Positions 1 through 8,754 of a stretch of 64,000 bases of DNA are shown piece by piece (within the stretch, counting starts at the first letter, position 1; every line of letters begins with the position of its first letter). The position numbers and the translations under genes were made by a program. The stretch comes from JAYKJB01 sp035284745 [NCBI: Candidatus Sericytochromatia bacterium] (GTDB lineage: Bacteria > Cyanobacteriota > Sericytochromatia > S15B-MN24). The stretch is from positions 186,001 to 250,000 of the forward strand of contig JAYKIL010000008.1 of NCBI GenBank assembly GCA_035284745.1. Direction: 5' to 3'. Under the pieces are notes generated by a model that was given only the letters and a program-made list of their open reading frames with translations, did not search any database and was not told the origin of the DNA.

Positions 1-162
1 CGATGCTCCGCCCAAGGGGAACTCGCCTAAGGCGATGAGGGCAACGACCTCGGCAATGCTGACAAGATGCACCTCCGCGTCGGCGAGGGGAAGCAAAGAG
101 GCCGCGCGACGGACGGCTTGATGCGACCAAGAGCTGCCGTCTGTAGCAATCAGAACCTTCAT
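1..162 (-). CDS. Universal stress protein (UspA family), N-terminal fragment
   Basis: The reverse strand reads an ATG at 162 followed by MKVLIATDGS and then SHQAVRRAASL. This is the opening beta strand and first helix of the UspA/Usp fold, which binds nucleotides in many members and is linked to stress survival. An AGGAG motif lies about seven bases before the ATG. The frame stays open to base 1, so about 54 residues are visible and the C-terminal part with the ATP-binding GxxGxxxxxxxxGS/T motif lies outside the window. It is the last gene of a minus-strand run after the nitroreductase and DUF5335 genes, so a small stress operon is plausible. The family call rests on the N-terminus only. Confidence 0.8.
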   Translation of the reverse strand, partial: MKVLIATDGSSWSHQAVRRAASLLPLADAEVHLVSIAEVVALIALGEFPLGGAS

Positions 163-216
163 TCCACACTCCTCTGTCGGATGAGGTCGCTCCGCCGATG
201 GCTGCCACTGGCGCTA

Positions 217-603
217 TCAATCCATTTCGGAGACCACCGGAAGCCCTTCCTCATCTGCTGCCACTGGTTCCTCGAAAAAAATCAACGTCTTAATTTGTGC
301 GGTATCTTGGATGTCCAGCGAGTGAACCCGGCCCCCCTCGTCCTCTTGTACAAACAACGCCGTGGGCTCCGCCACCAAGTGCGTGAAGGCGCCCTCGCCT
401 GCTTCCAGAGTGACTTCAATCCCTGCACGAAGCGAGCCTTTCTCCTCCAGCGATAAGCCGACCAACGGCAGATGTTCACACAATGTCTGACTGCCCAGGT
501 TTTCTCCTGTCACTTGAATGCTCACTGGTTGTTGAGAGCGACGATTGCCCACTGTGCAAAGGAAATCTTGCCAATGTTCTTTGGGAATTTCATAGGTTGC
601 CAC
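217..603 (-). CDS. DUF5335 family protein
   Basis: A 128-residue soluble protein of unknown function. The start is GTG at 603, with AAGGAGG eight bases upstream. The opening (YEIPKEHWQDFL), the middle (LPLVGLSLEEKG) and a tail of the form KTLIFFE match what I recall of the DUF5335 family, which occurs in scattered environmental bacteria. No signal peptide, membrane segment or catalytic motif is visible. It lies 54 bases upstream of the UspA fragment and downstream of the nitroreductase on the same strand, so a stress-response role fits the context but is inference. Confidence 0.7.
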   Translation of the reverse strand: MATYEIPKEHWQDFLCTVGNRRSQQPVSIQVTGENLGSQTLCEHLPLVGLSLEEKGSLRAGIEVTLEAGEGAFTHLVAEPTALFVQEDEGGRVHSLDIQDTAQIKTLIFFEEPVAADEEGLPVVSEMD

Positions 604-713
604 GCGCTTGCCCTCCTTGCTGTTGCACTACAGTTCTCAGGGTGCCTACCACTTTTTCCCGAGTCAACAAGGAAGAAAGGGGGGGCTGGCGGCACCCTGC
701 CTACACCTCAGTG

Positions 714-1316
714 CTATAGCAACTGACACGCTTCCGAGAATGACAGGCGCTCAAGGCGCGGATATACCTTTGACGGGTCGCCGTGCCCCAGCGTGAAAAG
801 AAAATTCGACTTGCAGGAACCATCCGGCCAGAATTCGGCGTCCACCGCTGCATTGTCAAATCCCGACATAACGCCTACGTCCAAGCCTAGCGCGCGGGCT
901 GCCAAAATCAGATATCCCCCCTGCATCGAGGAATTGCGGAAGGCCGTCGTCTCCGCCAATTGAGGGTCCTGGGCCATGAGGTCCCGCATCGGCGGGTAAT
1001 GTGGAAACAATCGAGGCAACTCCTCATAGAAAGTCGTGCTCCACGCCAAAATCCCAACAACCGGCGCCGCTTTCATTTTGTCGACGTTTCCCCCAGCGAC
1101 AGCGGGAAGCAAACGTTGCTTGGCCTCCTCTGTTCGCAAAAACAAAATGCGGGCGGGTTGACCATTTGCAGAGGTTGGCCCCCATTTCAGGAGGTCATAA
1201 AGGGATTCAAGCTCACGATCACTGATCGGCGTGTCAAGCCAGCCATTTTGCGTGCGAGCCGCCCGAAAAAGGAGATCCAGTGCCGTATCGTCTAGCGTTT
1301 GATTCTGGGTGACCAT
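714..1316 (-). CDS. Nitroreductase family protein (RutE/HadB-like)
   Basis: A predicted FMN-dependent oxidoreductase of 200 residues. I chose the ATG at 1316 (MVTQNQTLDD) because GTGAGG precedes it and because the length matches RutE-type enzymes; the frame is open further upstream. Supporting motifs are LKWGPTSANGQPAR (FMN-phosphate region) near residues 45-58, the MQGGYLILAARALGLDVG helix, and a C-terminal SNFLFTLGHGDPSKVYPR stretch typical of the malonic-semialdehyde-reductase (RutE) subgroup. No other rut genes are nearby, so a general quinone or nitro reductase role is equally possible. Confidence 0.85.
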   Translation of the reverse strand: MVTQNQTLDDTALDLLFRAARTQNGWLDTPISDRELESLYDLLKWGPTSANGQPARILFLRTEEAKQRLLPAVAGGNVDKMKAAPVVGILAWSTTFYEELPRLFPHYPPMRDLMAQDPQLAETTAFRNSSMQGGYLILAARALGLDVGVMSGFDNAAVDAEFWPDGSCKSNFLFTLGHGDPSKVYPRLERLSFSEACQLL

Positions 1317-1464
1317 CAAAAAAACCTCACTGAAAGGACTACATAGAATTAAAATAGCAGATGATGGCCGGTTGGCAAGTACCGTAGAGCCTCCTGATAT
1401 GGTATCAAATGGTTCGAGTCGCCCTGAGTGGTTTTTTAGCCACTCTGCCCAGGAGATCCCTGCG

Positions 1465-1860
1465 ATGCCTTCGGAAAACCCGCCGCGCGCCACCTCGACC
1501 CAGCTCAACGTGCTGGGGGAACCTTTGCAATCCTGCAGTGTTGACCCCCTGACAGGCTTCACCCGTACGGGGTGCTGTGAGGTCACAGGAGATGATGTGG
1601 GCTTTCACGCGGTGTGTGCGGTCATGACACGGGAGTTTTTGGCGTTCAGCCAGGCCCGTGGCAATGATCTGAGCACCCCGATGCCTCAATATGCTTTTCC
1701 AGGACTGAAACCGGGAGACCGCTGGTGTTTGTGCGCTCCCCGGTGGCAAGAAGCACTTGAGTCGGACGCGGCCCCAAAGGTTGTATTGGCCTCGACGCAT
1801 TTAGCGGCCCTTGAGTTTTGTCGCCTGGATGATCTTAAACGCCACGCCGTCGATGTTTAG
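1465..1860 (+). CDS. DUF2237 family protein
   Basis: A 131-residue protein. The ATG at 1465 is chosen over an upstream in-frame ATG (1309) because AGGAG sits nine bases before it and because the conserved family region begins soon after. The sequence NVLGEPLQSCS, then DPLTGFTRTGCC, a GDDVGFHAVCAVMT segment and a GDRWCLCAPRW motif are characteristic of DUF2237, a small cysteine-containing family common in cyanobacteria and proteobacteria. Its function is unknown. The gene is divergent from the nitroreductase, with about 150 bases between the two starts. Confidence 0.85.
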   Translation: MPSENPPRATSTQLNVLGEPLQSCSVDPLTGFTRTGCCEVTGDDVGFHAVCAVMTREFLAFSQARGNDLSTPMPQYAFPGLKPGDRWCLCAPRWQEALESDAAPKVVLASTHLAALEFCRLDDLKRHAVDV

Positions 1861-1915
1861 TGGCTCGCCCCCCAGCCCCGGGTCTGGCCGCGTTTGAGCC
1901 ACGCGAGCCGGAGCG

Positions 1916-3664
1916 CTAACCTTGGACCGGAGGCACAAGGTTGGCTTTGATGGCACGTCCCCGCTGTTGCAAGCCGTTAAGTTGCTGAACGACACGGGGC
2001 GCTTGCGTCTCGACGACGTCAAAGAACGAGAAAAATGGATGAATGGCGATCGCACCGATCGCACTGCCCGAGACCCCCCCCGCTCCACACACCAGTTTTA
2101 CCAAGGCACCCCGTGTTAACCCGTGCGACTTGCCTTGATTGAGCCACACGCGACTAAACCCTGGCTCGTGATGCTCACTGAGGCGCCGCGGCTCACGTCC
2201 CCCTGACTCTTTGATGGGCGACACTTCGCGCCTAGGAGCTTTTTTGGAGGTGGTTTTCTCTCGGCGGTCTTGGGGCTTTTCTTTGGTGCCGGAGGGCTTT
2301 TCCCTCAACGCCGATCGCGTCTTTACTTCTGGCTTGCGAGGAACCATCAAGTTGGCCCCGGCGGTCATGGCAGCCTTGGCAGCATCGTTTCCGGCCAACA
2401 AAGCAACGACGAGATCCTGACTATCGATATAAGCCAGCAATTCTCCAGCCAAACTGGCCAGTTCCAAATCAGGACCGTTCGCTATCCGCGCGCTCAGGGT
2501 CTCGTGAAAAGCCTCTCGAAGTCGCTTTCTAACATCGGCCGCCTGTGGCAACGGTCGAAGCTCTACTTTCACCCCTGCTTGTAGTAACATGCGACGGAAT
2601 CGGGCGGCATCCCGGGGAGGAACAAACGTGATGGCTACTCCCTTTGCGCCGGCGCGTCCCGTGCGACCCACCCGATGGGTATAGGTGTCCGGATCTCGCG
2701 GTACTCCCAAATTAAAAACGTGTGAAATACCTTTCACGTCAATGCCACGTGCCGCGACGTCTGTCGCAACCAGAATATCAATCAGGCTGCGCCGAAAGGC
2801 ATTCAGCGTCCGCGTGCGGGCTTCTTGAGGCAAATCGCCGTTGAGATACCCTGCTGAAAAGCCTTCCTCCCGAAGGCGTTCGGCAATTTGTTCTGTTTCC
2901 ACTTTCGTGTGGCAAAACACAATCGCAAGTCCAGGCTGCTCGACGTGGAGAACATTGACCAGGGCTTCGATTTTCTGGTCAGAAAATACCTCGAAGGCCT
3001 GGTGGGTTATTTCTGGAGCTGAGCGCTCACCCCTCGAAATGGTAATTTCTGAAGGCTCACGCAAGGTTTTCTCGGCCAGGGCCTTGGTCCCGGGAGCCAT
3101 CGTGGCAGAAAAAAGCAACGACTGACGTTCGGTGGGCAGGGCCGCAAGAATTTTATCTAATTCCTCGGCGAAGCCCATATCCAACATTTCATCGGCTTCA
3201 TCCAAAACGAGCGTGGTGCAAGCGCTCAAGTCCAATCGGCCGCGTTCTAGGTGGTCTACCAAACGCCCGGGTGTGCCCACCACCAAGCGTGCTCCGTTAG
3301 CGATAGCGCGTAACTGGTCTCGGTAGGACCCTCCACCGAAGAGGGCGGCGACCTCCGTGCCAAGAGGTCTCGCTAATTTGCCCAACGAGAGTGCCACTTG
3401 CATGGCGAGTTCTCGCGTGGGAAGCACGATGAGAATTTCAACCCGGGGCGGAGACTCTGGCTCAAGGCGCTGCAGCAACGGAAGTCCGAACGCCAGTGTC
3501 TTTCCCGTGCCGGTTTGAGACTGTGCGAGAACATCTCGTCCTGCCATCACCACCGGAAAGGCTGCCTGCTGGATGGGGGTCGGAACAGTCAGGTTCTGGG
3601 CGGCCAAACCGGCCAAAAGCTCCGGACGGAGCTCCCATTCCGCAAAAGCGGTAGGGGTTTCCAC
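1916..3664 (-). CDS. DEAD-box ATP-dependent RNA helicase (DeaD/CshA-like)
   Basis: A 582-residue helicase. Visible motifs, in order, are the Q motif region (PTPIQQ, about 28-33), Walker A AQSQTGTGKT (about 47-56), PTRELA, TPGR, DEAD (155-158), SAT, and motif VI HRVGRTGRAG. Then comes a charged Lys/Arg/Pro linker (about 430-505). The C-terminal stretch from about 507 (VWLNQGKSHGLTRGALVKLV, then IGAIAIHPFFSFFDV) is a DbpA-type RNA-binding domain, as in DeaD/CsdA and CshA. The start is GTG at 3664 with AGGAG seven to eight bases upstream. A role in ribosome assembly, cold response or mRNA decay is usual for the family; which one applies here cannot be told. Confidence 0.92.
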   Translation of the reverse strand: METPTAFAEWELRPELLAGLAAQNLTVPTPIQQAAFPVVMAGRDVLAQSQTGTGKTLAFGLPLLQRLEPESPPRVEILIVLPTRELAMQVALSLGKLARPLGTEVAALFGGGSYRDQLRAIANGARLVVGTPGRLVDHLERGRLDLSACTTLVLDEADEMLDMGFAEELDKILAALPTERQSLLFSATMAPGTKALAEKTLREPSEITISRGERSAPEITHQAFEVFSDQKIEALVNVLHVEQPGLAIVFCHTKVETEQIAERLREEGFSAGYLNGDLPQEARTRTLNAFRRSLIDILVATDVAARGIDVKGISHVFNLGVPRDPDTYTHRVGRTGRAGAKGVAITFVPPRDAARFRRMLLQAGVKVELRPLPQAADVRKRLREAFHETLSARIANGPDLELASLAGELLAYIDSQDLVVALLAGNDAAKAAMTAGANLMVPRKPEVKTRSALREKPSGTKEKPQDRREKTTSKKAPRREVSPIKESGGREPRRLSEHHEPGFSRVWLNQGKSHGLTRGALVKLVCGAGGVSGSAIGAIAIHPFFSFFDVVETQAPRVVQQLNGLQQRGRAIKANLVPPVQG

Positions 3665-3683
3665 GATTCAACTCCTCATATAG

Positions 3684-3719
3684 AAAAACCCCCTTCGCTT
3701 CAATTGGAAGTGAAGGGGG
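3684..3719 (-). terminator. Rho-independent terminator after tRNA-Arg
   Basis: On the minus strand, just past the tRNA 3' end, a 13-bp stem (CCCCCTTCACTTC pairing with GAAGCGAAGGGGG, one G-T wobble) is followed by TTTTT. It separates the tRNA from the downstream helicase gene. Confidence 0.85.
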
Positions 3720-3726
3720 AAATCAG

Positions 3727-3800
3727 CGCGCCCACCAAGACTCGAACTTGGGACCTTTTGATTCGTAGTCAAACGCTCTATCCAACTGAGCTATGGGCGC
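3727..3800 (-). tRNA. tRNA-Arg (anticodon ACG)
   Basis: A 74-nt cloverleaf on the minus strand. The acceptor stem GCGCCCA pairs with TGGGCGC, the D-loop reads AGCTCAGTTGGATAGAG, the anticodon loop is CTACGAA between TTTGA and TCAAA, and the T-loop is GTTCGAGTC. The anticodon ACG (A34 is normally modified to inosine) reads CGN arginine codons. The discriminator is G and CCA is not encoded. Confidence 0.96.
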
Positions 3801-3810
3801 TGACTCCGTC

Positions 3811-3839
3811 ATCCTAGCAGCTCTTTACGCAGACCGCAA
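3811..3839 (-). promoter_or_regulatory. Sigma-70-type promoter of tRNA-Arg
   Basis: Reading the minus strand, TTGCGG (3839-3834) and TAGGAT (3816-3811) are separated by 17 bases. The predicted start falls a few bases before the tRNA 5' end at 3800. Confidence 0.7.
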
Positions 3840-3868
3840 GGGGATGTTGAAGGAGACTTCGGCCGGCC

Positions 3869-6800
3869 TTACAATTTGTTTAACCCAAAGGGAAGTCCAC
3901 GGGGAGGCTGCTGTGAGGGTTGTCTGCGGCGAACCAAGCTGAGATCGATGTAATTTCCCTTCAGGATGCGTTGACGTTCAAGGGGCTTCCAAAACGCCTC
4001 GATGGCCGCGTGATCGAGGCCTGTGAGCATGGCCGTGATGAGCTTATGTGCCTGGGTCGCCTTGGCCTGTGCTCCCTCATCGTAAGGCCGGGAAGCAGCT
4101 TGTCCGAAACAACCCAAGGCCCGCAAGAGAGGTGACTTCAAAGCCTCCCCGAGACGAGTAACCTGTCCGAAGGTCTCAATGGCTCGCGCATCGCCGGCCG
4201 CCAGAAAAACCTCCCCGCGAAGATTTTCTAGTTCTGCTTCCAGCAATTTTGCCCCAATTTTTTTTCCCAACGTGATGCCTTTTTCAATTTCCTCGCCGGC
4301 ACACTCGTGCTTTCCTTGCCTCAGGGCCAACCACGCACGGCACCTGTGGATTTGGACCTGAAGTCCTTGGGCATTTCCGAGTGCTGCTTGCTCCCACGCC
4401 GCTTGTAGATCACTTTCGGCCTCTGCATAGTGACCTAAATACGCTTTCGCTTCTCCGCGAAGTGCCCTCACCTGGGCCACCGGATCCGTGTTGCCCGTTT
4501 GTTCTAAGAGGGTTAGTAGATTCTCTGAAATCTCCCATGCTTCCTCTGTACGGCCTAAATGAAGCATGAGGCGCACCCGGTGTTCAAGAACCCTGGCTTC
4601 GAGCACTTTGTTGTTGCTCTGCTTGAACAGCGCCATCGCCTCATTAGCCATCGCGATCGCCTCTCCCACCCGACCCAAATGAAGCAACCCGGGCGCTCGG
4701 AATGTCACCGCCAAAGCCATCGCCAAGCTCAGATTGCTTTCTGCAGAAATCGTGTGGGCTATTTCTGCCTCAATTAACCCAGACTCGAAGTCACCCAGTT
4801 CGTAGTTCGTGATGGCGAGGTTGAGATGAGCGAACGCCTCCTCTTCACGCAAACCCAATTCAAAAGCGATTTTTCGATTCGCAAGAAACGATTCTTGCGC
4901 ACGTTCAAATTCCCCCGTCTTAAAATAGGCCGCACCCAGAAGGTTGAGTGCGTTGAGCAATCCCATTTTGTGGCCCAAGTCGGTGAGTGTTGCGATGGCT
5001 TCCCGCAGGTGAGTGATCCCTTCGTTGGTTTTTTCTGGGAAACTGGCTACCAACAGGTGACCTAGAAAGGCTTGCGCCTCACCAAGGCTCGCCATGTCGT
5101 TCGCGTCCTGTGAGAATCTCATCGCCTCTTGCGCTTGACTGAGGGCATCTGCAAGATTTCCTTGCATATACCTGAGCGCCGCGGACGTGAAGTAGCTTTT
5201 GGCTGCGGAGGCTCTGTCGCCAGAGTCCAGCGACACCTGAAGAGATCGCTCACAGCAGGCGAGTGCATCCGCCAGGTTGTCTTCACTGGTGTAGCAATCA
5301 GCGAGTGCAGTGAGCATCCTGGCGAGAAAATTGGTCGCACGAAGCCGTTGCGCGATCGGAATTGCCTCCGAATAACATGACTTAGCCCCTGAAACATCGC
5401 CTGAGAGAAGACGTGAATCCCCCAACAGACGCAGACTTAACAAGCGAGGCTTGTCCTGTTTGGGGTCATCGCTCGCCTTCAGTAAGGTCAGGGCCGTGCT
5501 GAGATATCGCTCGGCTTCCCGGTTAGCAAACAACGCTGCGCTGCGCCGTCCGACTTCGATGGCGAAAGTGACAATCTTGTCGGGTCGGCAACCAATGATG
5601 TAGTGGTCAGCGACCGCCTTGACGAGTTCAAAAGGCGCCTCCCGCAACTGGGTTCGGCCGATCCTGCGTTCAAGCGCACCTGCCACCTTGGCGTGCATCG
5701 CCGTGCGATGTTCTGGTGTGAAACTTTCGTAAACCACTTCCTTGAACAGGGCTTGTGTCCATTCGTAGGCCTTGTCATCGTTTTGAAACAGTATCTGCTG
5801 TCGTTGAAGGGCGTCGAGGGCTTCAAAAAGGCGATCATCCGGGAAACCTGTCAACTCCTGCAAGAGGGGCCGATCGAAACCCCGCGCCAGCACGGCCACC
5901 ACACGGGCCACCGTGATCGCATCTTCTGGAAGCTCAGAGAGCTTGCGCAGCAACAACCCTTGAAGGTTACGGGGCAGCCTGGCCGGGTCTATGGGGGTAT
6001 CCGTGTTCCAGCCCGCGAAGGTCGGCTGTACAACCTTTTCCCGCACCAAGTATTCGAGCAGGCGCTCTACGTGAAAAGGGTTGCCTTCCGCGAGCTGGTT
6101 CAACGTTTCAACCCACTGCGTGGGCACCGTCGCGATGGCTAGCATACGGTTAAGAATCTCGCGAATATCTTCAAAAGCTAACGGACCGATGGGCATTCGG
6201 ACGTCTTGTGAGGCGCCCGATGGCGCGGCGGCCGGCGCGGAACGGGTGGAGATGGCAAAGACTGTGGGGGCATCGGCCAAATTTCGTTGCAAGAATTCAA
6301 GCAATTCGCGCGATAAGGGGTCTGCGGCGTGCCAGTCTTCAAGAATGACGACGAATCCTTTCCGATTCGCCAAACGGCCGAATAGCTCCACCACAGCACC
6401 CATCAGGCGCAATTTTTCCTTGCTGGCATCCTCAAGGGGGGGGGCACCCTCGCTCGATAATTCGGGCAGCAAGGATGAGAGAAGGTTTGCTTGCGCCGAG
6501 AGAATCTCCGGGACGTACTCGTTCAAGGTCGGAACGAGGCCGCGAAGTACTTCGCGGAATGGGGCGTAAGGAGTGCTGTCTTCACCCCGCGCCGTTCCCG
6601 TTACAACCGGCGTCTCGCCCTCGACCTGAAGGCTCGCCCGAAATTCCCGCAAGATTCGGCTTTTGCCAATCCCCGGCGGGCCCTCTAAGACAAGCGTAGT
6701 CCCCCGTTGTGCGTTTTTAAGTTCTCGCACCGCGTCACCGAGAGTCTGTGTCACGGCCTGGCGCCCCACCAAAGGGGGGGCCAGAAGAGAACGACCCGCC

Positions 6801-7621
6801 CTTCCCGCCTCAAAGCCCAAGGCCAACATGACATCTGCAGCGGTCGAATATCGCTCAGCGGGTGTTTTTGCCAGTAATTTAGCAACCAAATTGTCGACGG
6901 TTGGATCACAATCAGGCATGACCGACGAAAGCCGAGGGGCCAGTTCGCCCACATGGGCCTTCAATATCTCCGCCCGACTGGCGTATTCAAAGGGCAGTCG
7001 GCCTGTCAGTAATTCGAAGACCAGAATGCCGACGGCATACAGGTCCGCTCGGCCGTCAACCACACTGCGTTGCACAATCTCGGGTGCAACATAACCCAAC
7101 GTTCCTGTGATGGGAAGGTCGCTGCTGCCTGCATATTCAATGAGGCCGAAATCCATCAGCTTCAATGTTCCATCGGGCGTGATGCGAACATTCACGCTCT
7201 TTAAATCACGGTGCACGAAACCCAAGTCGTGAACGTGCCCCAAGGCGGCGAGCAGATTCGGCAAGATTTTTTTGACGTCCGCTTCCGACATGGGAATCAG
7301 CTCGTCAAGTCCTTTTCCGGGGACCACCTCCATCGTGAAAAACGGCGTTCCATCCTCAAATTGCCCATATTCGTGCACGCGACAGCAGTTTGGATGACGC
7401 AGTTGTGTCATGAGCCGAAACTCTTGTTTGAAGCGCAACGCCCCGTCTTCGCCCAACTGGTCTGCAACCCGTTTCAATGCAACACGCTGACCGGAATCGA
7501 CATCCTCGACCAGCCAGACGACTCCCATCGCGCCGGTTCCCAGCTCGTCGATGATCCGAAAACGGTTGGCGATCAGGTCTCCCGGGCGCAAGGGCTTAAA
7601 CTCCAGAAGCAGAGGGCACAC
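3869..7621 (-). CDS. Serine/threonine kinase with AAA/NTPase and TPR domains (PknK-like)
   Basis: A 1250-residue signalling protein. Residues about 22-270 form a Hanks-type kinase: glycine loop LGTGAMGVV (28-35), catalytic lysine in VALK (K50), HRDLKSVN (137-144; the usual P after DLK is S), DFG (157-159) and APE (179-181). A STAND-like ATPase module follows from about 284, with Walker A GPPGIGKS (314-321) and a Walker B region VVILEDWHAAD (about 424-434). The C-terminal ~600 residues are helical TPR-type repeats. No transmembrane helix is apparent, so it is probably cytoplasmic. The GTG at 7621 has no clear ribosome site, so the exact start is uncertain. Key catalytic residues are intact. 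The substrates and the signal sensed are unknown. Confidence 0.9.
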   Translation of the reverse strand: MCPLLLEFKPLRPGDLIANRFRIIDELGTGAMGVVWLVEDVDSGQRVALKRVADQLGEDGALRFKQEFRLMTQLRHPNCCRVHEYGQFEDGTPFFTMEVVPGKGLDELIPMSEADVKKILPNLLAALGHVHDLGFVHRDLKSVNVRITPDGTLKLMDFGLIEYAGSSDLPITGTLGYVAPEIVQRSVVDGRADLYAVGILVFELLTGRLPFEYASRAEILKAHVGELAPRLSSVMPDCDPTVDNLVAKLLAKTPAERYSTAADVMLALGFEAGRAGRSLLAPPLVGRQAVTQTLGDAVRELKNAQRGTTLVLEGPPGIGKSRILREFRASLQVEGETPVVTGTARGEDSTPYAPFREVLRGLVPTLNEYVPEILSAQANLLSSLLPELSSEGAPPLEDASKEKLRLMGAVVELFGRLANRKGFVVILEDWHAADPLSRELLEFLQRNLADAPTVFAISTRSAPAAAPSGASQDVRMPIGPLAFEDIREILNRMLAIATVPTQWVETLNQLAEGNPFHVERLLEYLVREKVVQPTFAGWNTDTPIDPARLPRNLQGLLLRKLSELPEDAITVARVVAVLARGFDRPLLQELTGFPDDRLFEALDALQRQQILFQNDDKAYEWTQALFKEVVYESFTPEHRTAMHAKVAGALERRIGRTQLREAPFELVKAVADHYIIGCRPDKIVTFAIEVGRRSAALFANREAERYLSTALTLLKASDDPKQDKPRLLSLRLLGDSRLLSGDVSGAKSCYSEAIPIAQRLRATNFLARMLTALADCYTSEDNLADALACCERSLQVSLDSGDRASAAKSYFTSAALRYMQGNLADALSQAQEAMRFSQDANDMASLGEAQAFLGHLLVASFPEKTNEGITHLREAIATLTDLGHKMGLLNALNLLGAAYFKTGEFERAQESFLANRKIAFELGLREEEAFAHLNLAITNYELGDFESGLIEAEIAHTISAESNLSLAMALAVTFRAPGLLHLGRVGEAIAMANEAMALFKQSNNKVLEARVLEHRVRLMLHLGRTEEAWEISENLLTLLEQTGNTDPVAQVRALRGEAKAYLGHYAEAESDLQAAWEQAALGNAQGLQVQIHRCRAWLALRQGKHECAGEEIEKGITLGKKIGAKLLEAELENLRGEVFLAAGDARAIETFGQVTRLGEALKSPLLRALGCFGQAASRPYDEGAQAKATQAHKLITAMLTGLDHAAIEAFWKPLERQRILKGNYIDLSLVRRRQPSQQPPRGLPFGLNKL

Positions 7622-7720
7622 AACACAAGGCTCAGCCCCCTCAATATTCCCGAAAACGCTTCAATTAATGCCAGTTTAGGCCTGGCTGCACCGTCCCTGA
7701 AAGGGAGAGACCCCTGAAGT

Positions 7721-8248
7721 TTATGATTTTTGGGGAGTCGGAGACGGGCTCACCCGCCCCCCAGGCGGAGGGAGTTCAGGAAAGGAGACTTGATCAAGAT
7801 CGGGTTCCAGGTGAATCCCTTGCAGCCCTCGCAGGGTGCCCAAAATGACCACCTTTTGTCCTTTTCGAACGGCCAACGCCGCCTCTTTGTGGGCTTGAAA
7901 CAACATGGGCCGGCTCATGTGAGGCACCTGCGCATGGATAAAATATCCGCCGGGGCGGTTGGATGCATCCAGTACTTCTGCTTCGATACGCACCCGACGG
8001 CCCCACGTGCTGGTTTCAAACTGCCGATAGGCTTCCTCGATTTGGAGGGCTGTGAGCTCGGGCTTCGGAATGGCTAGACGCTCCTCAATGAGCTGAGACA
8101 GGAGTACCTCTGGCGCGTTCGAAGGGGTTCCGGCCCCGCCGGGGGCAGCCCAGGCCCCGTGGCCACCCACGAGAATGCAGCCGAAACCGGACACGACGGC
8201 CCACAGGGACAGGATGCGTAGCACACCCTCAAACGGCCAAAAACTCAC
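7721..8248 (-). CDS. Secreted protein of unknown function, possible OB-fold
   Basis: About 175 residues. I chose the GTG at 8248 because AAGGA lies seven bases upstream and because it places a hydrophobic signal segment (VLRILSLWAVVSGFGCILVGG) at the N-terminus, with a possible cleavage near AWAAPGG. An alternative in-frame start at 8338 adds 30 residues. The mature part has short beta-strand-like stretches (RRVRIEAEVLD, GYFIHAQV, GQKVVILGTLRGL) resembling an OB-fold nucleic-acid-binding-like domain. It ends in a Pro-rich tail. I do not recognise a named family. The 154 bases upstream, towards the next gene, hold no recognisable element. Confidence 0.6.
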   Translation of the reverse strand: MSFWPFEGVLRILSLWAVVSGFGCILVGGHGAWAAPGGAGTPSNAPEVLLSQLIEERLAIPKPELTALQIEEAYRQFETSTWGRRVRIEAEVLDASNRPGGYFIHAQVPHMSRPMLFQAHKEAALAVRKGQKVVILGTLRGLQGIHLEPDLDQVSFPELPPPGGRVSPSPTPQKS

Positions 8249-8402
8249 AGGCCTTTCCTTTGCTGGAAACAAGACTGGTTCAATTATCGGATGACTTGGG
8301 AGAGACTTGGGGCGGTCCGATATAAATTCGCAGAACAAAAATCTCGCGAAAAAGCGCTTGGGTGACCCATCTGTTTCGGTACTGTTTTCGTCGGTTTCAG
8401 CG

Positions 8403-8714
8403 TTACAACGAGGGAAAGTCGGTGGGACCGTCTTTTAAAAGGGGGAGCGCATGCCGATCGATGGCATCAAGGAGTGCATCCATGTGCGCTCGTTCGGTTG
8501 CCGAGGCCTTCAGTTCATCACCCGCTTGATTGAGGCGTTGTCGGCCAACTTGGGTTACGCCCTGCATGACGCGAACGAAATCGGCCTTTGAAAAACTCTG
8601 CTGCTTGTCCATCGCCAGATGTGCCAAGACCTCAGAAATAAATTCCCCAGTGCCCGGTGGGCCACTCGTTTCCATTAGATCCAACAGTTGTTCTCGGGTA
8701 ATGGTGTTCTCCAC
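8403..8714 (-). CDS. Hypothetical small helical protein
   Basis: 103 residues starting at GTG 8714, with AGAGG about seven bases upstream. It is charged and predicted mostly helical, with no signal peptide or membrane segment. A stretch LLDLMETSGPPGTGEFISEV followed by FSKADFVRVM has an EF-hand-like helix-loop-helix rhythm but lacks a proper calcium loop. It lies 40 bases downstream of the hydrophobic 293-residue gene on the same strand, so the two are probably co-transcribed and could form a pair. Function unknown. Confidence 0.65.
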   Translation of the reverse strand: MENTITREQLLDLMETSGPPGTGEFISEVLAHLAMDKQQSFSKADFVRVMQGVTQVGRQRLNQAGDELKASATERAHMDALLDAIDRHALPLLKDGPTDFPSL

Positions 8715-8754
8715 TCAGACCTCTTTTCTTCCATTCGCCCGCAGTGCAGGGGGT

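Noticed and set aside
642-700. Inverted repeat GGGTGCC/GGCACCC between DUF5335 and nitroreductase
   Set aside because: The arms are seven bases and about 45 bases apart, easily expected by chance, with no T-tract.
472-796. Several plus-strand ORFs opposite DUF5335 and the nitroreductase start of the window
   Set aside because: These are shadow frames of well-supported minus-strand genes and show no family features.
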